Assembly: GCA_022559845.1 (NCBI GenBank)
Contig: CM040126.1
Coordinates: 223,640,641 to 223,704,640 of the forward strand
Origin: Amorphophallus konjac
Taxonomy: Eukaryota > Streptophyta > Magnoliopsida > Alismatales > Araceae
Length of the DNA: 64,000 nt
Direction of reading: 5' to 3'
Shown here: piece by piece, positions 32,505 to 43,361 of the stretch
How positions within the stretch are numbered: position 1 is the stretch's first letter
Layout: each line of letters begins with the position of its first letter
The notes under the pieces: model-generated
What the model saw: only the letters and a program-made list of their open reading frames with translations
The model's database searches: none
Told to the model about the DNA's origin: nothing
Made by a program: the position numbers and the translations under genes

Positions 32505-33065
32505 CCCATATTGTCACTACTGGACGTACGTGATTCATCTCACGTTCCACTAGCACCAAAGGAGCCGGTCAGGACAACCGCAACATCATATCTCCCTTTT
32601 CACTCCAAAGGGTGGGAGATTATGAGGAACATCGGCTACCAACAGGGTAAAGGTCTAGGCGCACAATTACAGGGTAGGCTCAAACCGCCAAAGGAAATTA
32701 GGCCGAATCGCAGGTTTGGCCTAGGCTTCAAAGGACCGTTCAAGGCGGATTGGGAGCCCCTCACATGGACTCTATCAAACCACTTCAACAGAGGGCCCGT
32801 TGTTCAGATGGGAGATCACCCACGAGAAGCATATGGGGGATCACATGCTGTATATTTGGCTAAAAAATGTCCGAGGATCACCAAAAGAGGCAAGATCAAA
32901 GATCCAGAATGTGAGTGGAACAAATGGTTCGACATACGGGACATTTCCGTTGCACTGGAAAGGATGTTCTCGTCTCCGCAACTTGAAGGACCGCCATTGA
33001 TCTCCGGAACACCAGAGAATATTACCACTCTTGCCAAGGTTCCAAACTATCCTCATCCTCGCTAG
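32505..33065 (+). pseudogene. G-patch domain segment of the T polyprotein
   Basis: In the same frame as gag-protease, directly after its TGA, the translation includes GWEIMRNIGYQQGKGLGAQL followed by PNRRFGLGF. This fits the glycine-rich G-patch signature (hydrophobic-x-x-x-G-[YW]-x-x-G-x-G-L-G). In some betaretroviruses a G-patch lies just after the protease and binds RNA or reverse transcriptase; here it occupies the equivalent place. The segment ends with a TAG at 33063-33065 and the frame stays open to 33476. The TGA at 32502 may be a mutation or may mark a true gag-pro end; the shared frame favours mutation. Confidence 0.72.
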
Positions 33066-33476
33066 AAGGACCATGTCATCGACGGATCTTCATCTGTCCT
33101 CAACATTACCGTCAACGGCTCATTAGCCGCCATCTTCTCCATCCACTCGTCTCAGCCTTTGCTGATATCGTCTTCCTGGGCCAGACAATTGTCTGATGAT
33201 CTTCCCAGATCCCCTTCTCTATTTACATACCTACGCGGGCTTTTCAACCCGCGCCAGGTCTTCAACCATGATCTGCTCTATGAGCCTCACAATCCTCTAG
33301 CCATAACCACTTTTCTCTCTCCTCCAATCTCTTTTCACTGCTTTGTCATTCAAAATGAAAACGAAAAAAAAATGTCAATTTTCAAACTCCCCAACAACAC
33401 ATCTTCGTTGAGGAAACCTCCTACATCTCCCACGGGTGCGTACCGCCCTGCGGGCCACCCGTCCAAGGTCCGATGA
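33066..33476 (+). other. Linker between G-patch and pol of T
   Basis: The gag-pro frame remains open here without a recognisable domain and ends at TGA 33474-33476, which overlaps the ATG of the next frame (ATGA at 33473-33476). A run of A residues near 33365 (GAAAACGAAAAAAAAATG) sits about 100 bp upstream. Confidence 0.5.
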
Positions 33477-36400
33477 GCGACCTTTTCTACCCCTCCTCTG
33501 AGGGGTCTCCTCCTGTACATTCTACACCATCCTTTTTATCTTCCTCTTCTTCTGTAAATATTGTCAGTCAATCTAGGAATGATAGGCCAAGGGTAGTACC
33601 TAGGAAGAAATCTAAGGGTAGGCAGATCCCTCGTCGATTCCTTCTGGATTTGGCCGCCAAGTGTCAGGCCCTTCTTGCCATCCCCCAGTTGTTAGAAAAT
33701 CCCATCCAGCTACCGGAAATAGAATGTGAGGGCGACTGTGCATTTGATGAAGGATATGGAGTCTACGAGATCACGGATGAAGAATGCCCCACTGAAGATG
33801 AGGGTGAAGAATATGAGGATGCGGCAGGCGCATACGCAAGTGGAATGAGGAGATTCGACGAGCCGTCAACCGCCGTAGAAGAATCCACCAAAGAAGTCAA
33901 CTTGGGAACTGAGGAAGACCCTAGGATCATCCTCATAAGTGACAACCTACCACCCTCTGAAGAAGAGGCATTAATTGAGGTTCTCAAGGAATATAAGGAC
34001 ACATTTGCATGGAGCTACGAGGATATGCCGGGTCTAGATTCAACCTTGGTCGAACACCGTTTAACCCTAAAACCAGGGTCCGTCTCGGTAAAATAAAGGT
34101 TAAGGTGTTTCCACCCTCAGATGGCTTTGAAAATGAAAGAAGAGGTCGATAAGCTCCACAAAGCTAGGTTCATTAGAGTCGTCCTTTATCCTCAATGGGT
34201 GGTGAACATTGTCCCGGTCATGAAGAAAGATGGGAAAGTCAGGATTTGCATCGACTTCCGGGACCTTAACCGCGCGTGTCCAAAGGATGATTTTCCCTTG
34301 CCTCACATTGATGTGTTGATCAATAACACGGCAGGATATGAAACCCTCTCATTCATGGATGGATTCTCAGGATACAATCAAATTCGTTTGGCAGAAGAAG
34401 ATCAGGAAAAGACGTCATTCACTACCCCTTGGGGAACATATTGTTACGTGGTCATGCCGTTTGGGTTAAAGAATGCTGGAGCTACTTACCAAAGAGCTAT
34501 GATGGCCATATTTCATGACATGATGCACATATACTGGAAGTGTATGTGGATGACTTGTTGGTGAAATCAAGGACCAGGATGGAGCATCCAGAAGTTTTAG
34601 CTAAGGTCTTGCAGAGGTCAAGGGAGTTCCAATAGAAAATGAACCCGAAGAAGTGTGTGTTTGGTGTGTCGTCAGGTAAATTACTGGGGTTCATTGTGAG
34701 CAAAAGAGAGATCGAGATAGATCCCGACAAAGCTAAGGCCATCAGGGATATGCCGCCTCCCAAGAATTTGAGGGAAGTCCGAGGTTTAATCGGGAGGTTA
34801 CAGTTTATTCGTCGGTTTGTGTCCCAACATTCACAAAGGTGTAGACCTCTCTACGAGTTGACCAAGCCAGGAGTAGAATTCCACTGGAATTCTAAATGTT
34901 AGAAAGCTTTTGAAGGGTTGAAGGAATATCTGGCTAGTCCACCCATTCTCATTCCACCCAAACCAGAAAAACCTCTGATCCTTTACGTCTCAGTCTTGGA
35001 TGACTCCGTGGGAGCCGTCCTCGCACAAGCTGATGAAGAAGGCAAGGAACGGGCAACCTATTACTTGTCCAAACTTCTCAATCCCTGTGAGCAGAAGTAC
35101 ACCGTCATGGAGAAAACATGTGCTGCCCTCGTTTGGGTAGTGCAGAAATTGAAGCACTACTTCTTGGCTCATGAGGTCCACTTGATTGCTCGAATGAATC
35201 CTATCAAATTCCTTCTGGAGAAAGCCGTCCTTACGGATAGGCTAGCACGCTGGCAAAGTTTTCTCTCTCAGTTTGACATCACCTACATCCAGCAAAAGGC
35301 GATTAAAGGCTATGCCATAGCCGAGCATCTCGCTCACCACCCTCTTCCCAAGTTCGATCCCGTCCAATCAGAGTTTCCAGATGAGGAACTAATGTCTGTC
35401 AACCAATCAGATGAGCCAATGTGGACACTCTATTTTGATGGAGCTCTGAATTCTCAAGGGAGAGGAATCGGCGTCGCCCTCCTGTCGCCTGAAGGCCTCA
35501 CATTCCCATTGGCATACCAGCTCAAATTTCCAGCTACCAATAATATAGCCGAATATGAAGCTCTTCTAGCTGGCCTAGAACTCGCTCATTCTTTTCGTAT
35601 CACTCAGTTGCGAGTCGTAGGTGATAGTCAACTCATCCTTCGCCAGGTGCTCACTAAATATCGCACTCGCGATCTCAAACTCAAGCCATACCAAGAACTC
35701 ACTGCTGCCTTTGCCAAACTGTTCACCAAACTGATCTTTGTTCATGTCCCTCGTCATCAGAATATTCTCGCCGATGCCCTCGCCTCATTGGCATCATCCA
35801 TAAGGTTCCCTCTAGGAAGATGGTTTGAGTCCATTTCCATCTACAAACTTCACGCCCCTGCAATCGATGATGCTTCCTACGTAAACATCAAAGACAGGAT
35901 AGCAAGGAAGATCCTGCAGGAAGATATCCTTGAGAAGAGGGAGATCATGTTGGCAGAGGCCGAAGAAGAACTGGCTGATGAAGAGAAACCATGGTTCTAT
36001 GAAATCGTCAAATACTGCCAAGATCAGTCTTATCCTGAAGGGGCCACCACAGAGGACAAGAAAGCCATAAGAAGGGTGGCTCAGAAATATACATTGGTTG
36101 GAGGTCTACTCTATAGGAGGAGCCTTACTGGTATTCTGTTAAGATGTCTTGGTGACGATGAGGTTTGGAAATGTGTAGAGGAGACGCACTCGGGTGTGTG
36201 CGGTGGCCACGTGAATAGTCAGATGCTCGCCAAGAAGATCATTTGCCAAGGCTTTTATTGGCCCACTATGGAAGAGGATTGTGCTATCTATGTCCGTAGG
36301 TGTGTCAAGTGTCAACTTCACGCCGATAAAATCCATTCACCATCTTCCTCACTTCATCCAATATCCTCCCCGTGGCCTTTTTCCATGTGGGCATTTGACA

Positions 36401-37251
36401 TCATTGGTCCCCTAGGTGATCCCAATTCCCTCACCAAGTAGAAATCTTTCATCCTTACTGCGACGGAATATTTCACCAAATGGGCCGAAGCCGAAGCTTA
36501 CGCGGAAATCAAGGCGTCAACAGTCTACAAGTTCATCATGAAGAACATCCTCGCCAGATTCGGCGTCCCAAGTACAATCGTCACCGACAATGGGCTACAG
36601 TTCATTTCTCAGGACCTACAGGACCTCTGCAAAAGGTATGCAATTGCATTGCATCATTCATCGCCTTATTACCCACAAGGTAACGGCCAAGCGGAGGCCA
36701 CCAATAAAATATTGCTCAAAATCATCAAAAAAACCTGCGAGTCTAGTAAGTTTTCAGACTGGCCAGAAAAGCTTATCGAAGCTCTATGGGCCTATCGCAC
36801 TTCAATCCGTACCCCCACCGGGCAGACTCCATTTGCCCTTACTTATGGTATGGAAGCGGTAGTCCCGTACGAGATTCTGATCCTTTCTCTCAGGGTACAA
36901 TTGGACGAGGAATTTCCCCTCGACGATCGTCGTAATTCACTCCTCGCCCAGTTGGAACTCTTGGATGAGAAGCGGCTGGCCGCTGCCGAACACGCACGTG
37001 TGTATCAAAATAGACTCGCTCACTTTTACCAAAAGAAAGTCGTTGAGAGAAAATTCAAAGTCGGTGAGATGGTCGTAAAAAGAATTTTTGTCAAACCTGG
37101 AGGGCCGCGTTCTAAGCTCCAACCCAATTAGGAAGGACCATTTGTAATTCAAGCCGTGTACCCTGGCAACGCCTACAAGCTAGTCAACGCCGAAGGGATC
37201 GAGTTATCCCACCCTTGGAATGGGCTTTATCTTAAGAAATACTACCCTTAG
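33473..37251 (+). pseudogene. pol: Pol of Tat element T: RT, RNase H, aRNH, integrase
   Basis: The frame opens at 33473 with an acidic linker; the RT N-terminal approach (ALIEVLKEYKDTFAWSYEDM) precedes a TAA at 34094. RT follows with RICIDFRDLNRACPKDDFPL and YVDD at 34543-34554, the latter in a shifted frame because of a small indel near 34530. RNase H spans about 34970-35310. The second, archaeal-type RNase H has LYFDGALNSQGRGIG, NNIAEYEALLAGLELA, VVGDSQLILRQV and RHQNILADALA (35430-35800). Integrase has an HHCC finger (HSGVCGGH...CVKCQ) and the DDE residues in FDIIGPLG, VTDNGLQFIS and GQAEATN. Other in-frame stops are at 34633, 34900, 36439 and 37129. The true end is TAG 37249-37251. It would reverse-transcribe and integrate the element if intact. 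Confidence 0.9.
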
Positions 37252-39010
37252 CACAAAAAAATGATGAAAAGATAAAAAAACATCAAAAACAAAGAAATAC
37301 CGAAAACCACTAAAAATATGGAAAATTCAAAATGCCAATGCCTGGTGGTCACCATGTAGTCAAGTCCCTGCATCTAACCTTCATGTTAGGATAGGGCCCA
37401 TTAAGGCTTGGTAGGCACCGGGTCTTGGTTTGCCAGAACCGTGGAGATCCCTGTCCGGCCACGTTGGCCTATGCTCGCTCGAAGGAAGCTAACATGTGCT
37501 CACTTATGTATTTTATTCAAAAAAAAAAGTCGGTAGCATCACCTACGGTGGGGCCCCACCCAGAAGATCTCCGGAAGCTGTAATCTTTATTCTTTTCTCT
37601 TCGACCAAATGAGACAGTCGGCGCCCTTAAAACACTGAGCATGAGAAACCGAAACTCAAACCCCAAAGGCAAGAGTAGGATCCATTTCCTCGAGCATCGA
37701 TCAGAGCACGAGAAGAGGGCAGTGTCCCCACAGGCATACGAAAAGGGAGCCCACAAACGTCAAACGACTATATCTCCCTCACAAAAAGAAATACAAAAAA
37801 GCCTGGTCGTGACTGTGCCTGATGCGATAAATGGAACCCCTCAAAGTAAAAGTTTGAATCCACAAAAAGGGGGGGGGGCTATGGAATGTAAATGCTCGAG
37901 ATTTGGTCTGAAGTTGTCCGAAAGGAAAGAGTTAATGGGCCCTTATTCGCTCACCGGGTTAACGGCTTTGCCGGTCCTCTCAGGAGGTTTATCCCCTACA
38001 CTCTTCCTTCTCTCTCTAAAGATGAAGGTTCGATGGAGTTTCTGAAGGGTGAAAACTGCCTAGGGTCTGCGACCTTATTTTAATATACACATTTGGTTGC
38101 CTACTTTGAAAAGCAAAAGCTATCGCTGCGAAGGAGTCTCCATGTTTTTGGCTGGTCAAGATCCCTATTTACCACCTGGATGTCTTCTTGTTTAACCTCG
38201 GGTTTAGGCCAATGCAAGCGCATCACCTATGGGTGCGACGGCGTCTGATTCCGGGTCAGCGTCGCACGGTTGGTCGTTAGGGTTCCAGGGTGTTCCATCA
38301 TACACCATCTAGAGTTGTGAGGAAACAGACCCGGGTCGGGCAAATCATTTACCTCAAACATCTTTTGGGTGAATCCCTGTGGTCGGAAGCAACTGGGAGC
38401 CTAAGCATGGCATGACGGTATTATCATCAGGGTAAGTCTTAGCCGGCGGGATCATCATTCGAGGGGTCTAGAGGCCCAAATCAACCTGGATGTGCACTTA
38501 CGATACCTGGGAGGTTAGTAAGAAACCCCTGTCTCACGTAGGTTAGGTGCCATTTGGGTGCTTGCCAGGCGTTAGCAAAACCAAAAAAATTGAAATGATA
38601 AAAACAACAAAAAAATGGAAAAGAGAAAATGTACATATTTGCAAACAAAAAAAATCTTTTTTATGATAAAAAAAATACCAAATATAAAAAACAAAACAAA
38701 TCAATTTTGCATGATTGCATTTGCGTGCAGCATCTCACTTTTAATACCGCTTGCATTCGTGTGCTTACCTGTCGCATTTATCATCACCGCATCTTTCCCT
38801 TTCCTTCGTTAAATAAAGGCTTGGCCCCTTGACCAGTTATCAAGGACAGTCACAGTGACCATTTGCTTATTGAGCAAGGGGCCAAGTCAGAATAGAAATT
38901 CTGATTTGTTTGCTTCAGTGATATGTGCAGGGATTCAGGCAACTGAAGCAAAGGTGAAAACCAAACAAACCGAACCTTGTATTTTATTGCAAAAACCAAA
39001 AAAAATTACA
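37252..39010 (+). other. Noncoding region between pol and antisense PMD genes of T
   Basis: 1.76 kb separates the pol stop from the end of the convergent PMD gene. Frames here show no recognised domain. It contains A-rich patches (37505-37530, 38570-38700) and a G10 run near 37870. This would be the convergent transcript end zone for pol and the antisense genes; I see no clear terminator signals. Confidence 0.5.
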
Positions 39011-41490
39011 TCAAGTTCCGCCCTCTCTCTCTGCATTACTCGTACCACTACTCTCCGGGCAAAACGCTCTCAAAGGTGCTACCCAACTACAAAAAGCGGT
39101 ACTCCTACCGCTCTGTACTCCCATTCCTATTCCCACATCCCGACGTTGATCCACGGAAGCAGCAGAGAAGCTACCAACACGAAAGCCACGCTCTCGTGCT
39201 CTTCGGTAGCGCTCCTCACCATCTCTCAGCCACTGTTCAGCAAGACCAAGGCTGATTCGGAGTTCGAATAGTTGGGCCTCCATGGCCCTTCGTTCCTCCC
39301 TTTCAGTCAATCTGTTGGCTCTTTCTCTCTCTGTATCTCTTTCTCTCTCTACACGTTCTCTCTCACGATCTTCCCTCTCCAACTGGAGAGTAATCCTCAG
39401 TTACACAGCATCCCTGGAGGAGTCGTCATCAGGACGACATCGCAGTTCCCTCTCTAGCTCTGCTATCCTAGCCGCCCTCTACGCAGCTTGGGCAAGCGCT
39501 TCTTCCGTCTCCTTTTCCTGCCGAATGTACCATCTCAGATACGCGATAAGGCGTAAACAAAGAGAACTCAACACTGAAACTTTTACCTGTATACAGAGCA
39601 CCCCTTCTGCCTCCGCAGCATGCTGCGTGGCGTGAGCAAGTTGCTCATGAAGCAAGTCAAGTTCTGAGGTGGGAATCCACAAGCTGGAAGAGGCACCACC
39701 TACTCCCATCGCCGGAGAAGCCGCGCCAATCTGAGCATGCTACGACCACGTGAATTAGCAGCCAACATCTGAATCTGCGTTTCTAATTAGGAACGCACTG
39801 TACACCTACCAAGGCGCTCGTAGCTCCGCGGGCATCGCCCAACCGTTGCTCCATCTCTGCCAAGCGAGTTCGTAAATTCGCTATCATGGTATCACGGATG
39901 TCCTGCAGCCATACGAGTCAGCATTTCCACCAGAAAACCAAAAAAGGGAGAAAGAAGAAAAGAGAAAAAGGGGAAATCTACCTCCACAAATCCTCGGGGT
40001 TGGAACCGCTCTGCGTACCTTGTCTTGTATAGGCGCAGGTAATCCTCGCTATCCCGTGCCTGCGATTCTACAATCGTGCCACCCCGTTGTCAGTCTTTAT
40101 ACTGTTCAGGGAACCGCACGCGCCAGTCAATGCAGGTCGCCGGTCCTCGCGTCTTTCTCCCGACATGAGGTGGCGCAGTCGTATCCACCCATTCCTGAGC
40201 CAGTCCTAAAGTCCTCATAACCAATCGTAGCCGAAGCGGCTCGATTTCATTCAGGCAGTGCATCCACAGTTCCCATCCAAACCGGGCATGACTTGCTAGA
40301 ACCCACGGCTGGTCGGCATCGACCATGTCTGAGTAGGGTCTCCAGTTTACCATCGCTGCAGGGAACTTCTGTAGCTCCCGTCTTAGCACCATCAGTTGGT
40401 AGGTTAAGGGTGCCGCACTCATGATGAGTTCCCACCGCCTGGCCAGCGGCACCATCACGGGTCGCCAATGCCGAGCTCTCCCCATGGGGAGGTAATAATA
40501 GCTCACAGCTGCTCGGCGCAGGTCATCAGTACCTTGCAAAAACACAAAAAAAATACAAAACAAGCAAAACCACAAATACCTGGATGAATGGTGTGAAGCC
40601 ACTCACAGTCATCTCACGATCCGCTTCTTGGAACAGACCTGCAAACAAGTGCACCAGCATGGCAGCTCCCCAGGCGTAGTATCCTACTCTTTCAAGGTCT
40701 GATAGCAGCTCCAGGAAGCGACATTGGATACCATCCCCTTTCGAGCTCAGTACCAATCTCCCCAAAAGGAAGAGGAGAAATCTCCTCAAATCTATGTTGC
40801 ATCTTTCCCAATTGCCGAAATCTATGCAGTACACGGCATGGCATCCTATTTCCATCCTTTCCATGAACTCTTCTGGGGATTCATCATCCCGCCGACGAGT
40901 GTCGGTGAGCCCTAATGCATTCATGAGGGACGCCCTAGCTACCGACCTGTTTTTCCGACCATCTAGGTCCAAACCCAGTAACTTCTGGGCACCTTCTCGG
41001 TAGTCCGCGTAAGTGACTCCGGTCATTGCCTCGCCATCCACCTTGAGGCTCGTAATTCGGACCACATCTTCCAGACTGGGCACCATGTGCCCCCAAGGCA
41101 TCAGGAATGCCTGACTCACTAGGTCCCATCTCTCACACAAGGCTTGGATCAGGACCAGGTCGAGCTGGATCGGCTCGATCCGAAGAAAGGTGCCAAATCC
41201 CATCACGTCTAGCCTGGCCTTTCTGAAAATCCGGGAGACCCCTGTATGCGGCCACTGCTAACTCCCATGGAATGTGTGATTTCATCACACTCTGTGCGTA
41301 CATAAGAAATGGAGAGGAGGTTTGGTCAGAAAGAAAGGAAGGAGAAAGAATGAGAAAAGGGCAGGAAAGCTCAGCTTACGAGTTGTGATTGGGCCCTTTC
41401 GCTGAAGTGCCCTTCGGGGTCCGAAAGCCTCCTGGAATTACTACCATTGGACCTGCTTCTCTTCGAGGAGTGGGAAGATTCGCCCTCCAT
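39011..41490 (-). pseudogene. Antisense six-exon PMD gene of T (copy 1)
   Basis: Exons on the minus strand: 41490-41380, 41291-40580, 40533-39982, 39902-39810, 39739-39587 and 39517-39011, all phase 0 once a one-base insertion near 41218 in exon 2 is allowed for (about 709 codons). Exon 1 is a Ser/Arg-rich leader starting MEGESSHSSKRSRSNG. Exon 2 has the PMD core: YRGLPDFQ, MGFGTFLRIEPIQLDL, ERWDLVSQAFLMPWGHMVPS, ITSLKVDGEAMTGVTYADYR and YYAWGAAMLVHLF. Exon 3 closes the domain (NWRPYSDMVDADQP, LRLRLVMRTLGLAQEWV). Exons 4-6 are predicted coiled coil rich in RERER. In-frame stops lie at 40090, 39479 and 39383. The exon 3 acceptor reads GCAAG where GCAGG is expected. Partner or substrate is unknown; the family acts in silencing in plants. 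Confidence 0.8.
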
Positions 41491-41578
41491 CCAACTCTCA
41501 GAATTTTGAACTCCTCCTCTCCCGAACTTGTGCTCCTCGAGTTAGCTCTCGATATACCTGGGAGGATAAAAGGGACAA

Positions 41579-41588
41579 GAATTTATAG
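41579..41588 (-). promoter_or_regulatory. TATA box of antisense PMD copy 1
   Basis: CTATAAATTC on the minus strand, about 90 bp upstream of the start codon at 41490, suggests an autonomous promoter for the antisense gene. Confidence 0.55.
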
Positions 41589-42232
41589 AAATGGAAGGAG
41601 TGCAGGCCAAGATTACCTCCATCACCTTTAATGATAGCCCTCGCAATGAGGCACCTACCATGCGGTCCCGTGTGTCACTTCACCGCTCGCACAGGGTGAT
41701 TGATTGGACGAAGAATATGACGACTAGCCCCCCTATGTTGTCTAAGGATACCCTATCATGTTTTGGAGGACGTCCGTAAAACTTGACACAACATCCGGGA
41801 AAAGGGACTAGGGCCGTCATTATTGACTTCGACGGCAGATTCCCATGAAAAATGGTCACAACAAGATGCGATTCTCCGCTTGGGGTGGAGTCTTGGCAGA
41901 CCCATCACATGGAAACAGTGCCAAAGAAGAAGTGTAGGGAAGAAGGAACGCGCAAGAGAACAAACAAGCAGCAGAAAATCAAATCACTCTATTCATAATT
42001 CTACATAAGCTGTCATAAACACTACAATCATAGAGAGGTGGCGGGTCCACTAGCTCGCCAACTCTTGCCATTATTTTCATGCTCGTCCCTCTAGGCGTCC
42101 CTCTCCTCTCCCCTGAGGTGAGGGTCCCTCAGAAGCCTGCAGGATCCCCGTGCAGTAGCACCCGCCTCGCCTCGTGGCGCCGGCTCCACAGCAATGACTC
42201 GTTGCTCCTCCCCTGGCATGGCGAAGAAGCCA

Positions 42233-43361
42233 CTAGCAGCAAAGCGACCAAACTGGCGACAGTCGCTCACCGAACTCTCGCGCTCTCTCGTAGCGCGTCT
42301 CCATCCCTCCTAGCCTCTGCACGACGGCCTGAAGGCCCAGCTGGAGCTCCCTCACTTGGGCCTCCAAGGCCCTCCTCTCGGTCTGATCCCGCTGTCGCTC
42401 AGACCTTCTCTCGGTTTTCTCTCTCTCTACCTCTCTCCTCATTATCTGCAGAAGAACCCTTAACTCCAGGATGTCTGGAGAAGGTCTCTCCTCACCGCAA
42501 TGTCACAGCTCTGCTACAGTCGCCACCTAGGCATCACGCTCCTCTTCCGCCCGGGCAGCCCGAGCCACCGCAACAGCAAGTTGCTCCCGAATGGAGACAA
42601 TCTCAAGAAAAGGGGCCGAGGAACTGGAAGATGCGCCGCCAGTCACTCCCACCGTCGCTATCTGCTGGGCACGTTGGAACGAACAAACAACAGCTATCAG
42701 CTAAGCTCCACATTTAAAAATAGAAAATGCAGCACTTAACTTACCAAGAGCGATAGTTCCTGTTGAGTGGCGGCCAGTTGCCGCCTGACCTCGGCTAATT
42801 GGGCACGCGACCCGTCGACGTCGCGCGTATCCCCAGCTTGGGGAAGCCCCGCATAACCCTCTCTCTGCCGCTGCAGGAAGTTGACACTATCCTGCACCAG
42901 TACGCCCCCTTGTTGTCCAGGGAGACGTATGCGCCAGTCTTCAAGCTTCGCCTTGCCGCGACTCTCCTTCCTGACGTGGCTCGGATCGTCTGCACTCGCC
43001 CACTCATCGGCCAGGCCCAAGGTCCTCACCATGTCTTGCACCAAGAAAGAAGGGCCTCGCATCATAACAAAGAACGCGTCCCCTGTCTAGGACGCGTCCA
43101 TCATTTGAGTGCAACACTCGCCGAACCCTTTCCCCCCTCGCGCGGCCCGCTTCAAAACTCAAAATAGATCAAAGAAGGTGAAACCAAAGCACTCACCAAG
43201 CCGTGTTCACTTCCTTCTGCGCCATTGGGCCCCTCGGGTCTCTCGGGGGCCCGAAGTTCCTCCTCCATGGACGCCGTTCCGTGCTCTGGTGCGTCCCTCC
43301 TCAGGCGAGGGGTCCCGCGTCCCTCTCCACCTTTGCCGTGGTCCAGACCGCCGAACTCCAT
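42233..43361 (-). pseudogene. Antisense PMD gene of T, internally deleted (copy 2)
   Basis: Exon 1 (43361-43197, 55 codons, MEFGGLDHGKGGEGRGTPRL start) ends in a phase-0 GTGAGT donor. The next recognisable exon (about 43055-42745) contains only the end of the PMD (LVQDMVRTLGLADEWASADD, WRIRLPGQ), homologous to exon 3 of copy 1, and ends in GTAAGT. An exon from 42661 starts IATVGVTGGASSS and runs into Ala/Glu-rich coiled coil; RREVEREKTERRSERQR follows at about 42440. The whole PMD core exon is missing, a deletion reaching from intron 1 into the PMD C-terminus. It is a paralogue, not a recent copy, of copy 1: similarity is confined to domain positions. Confidence 0.68.
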
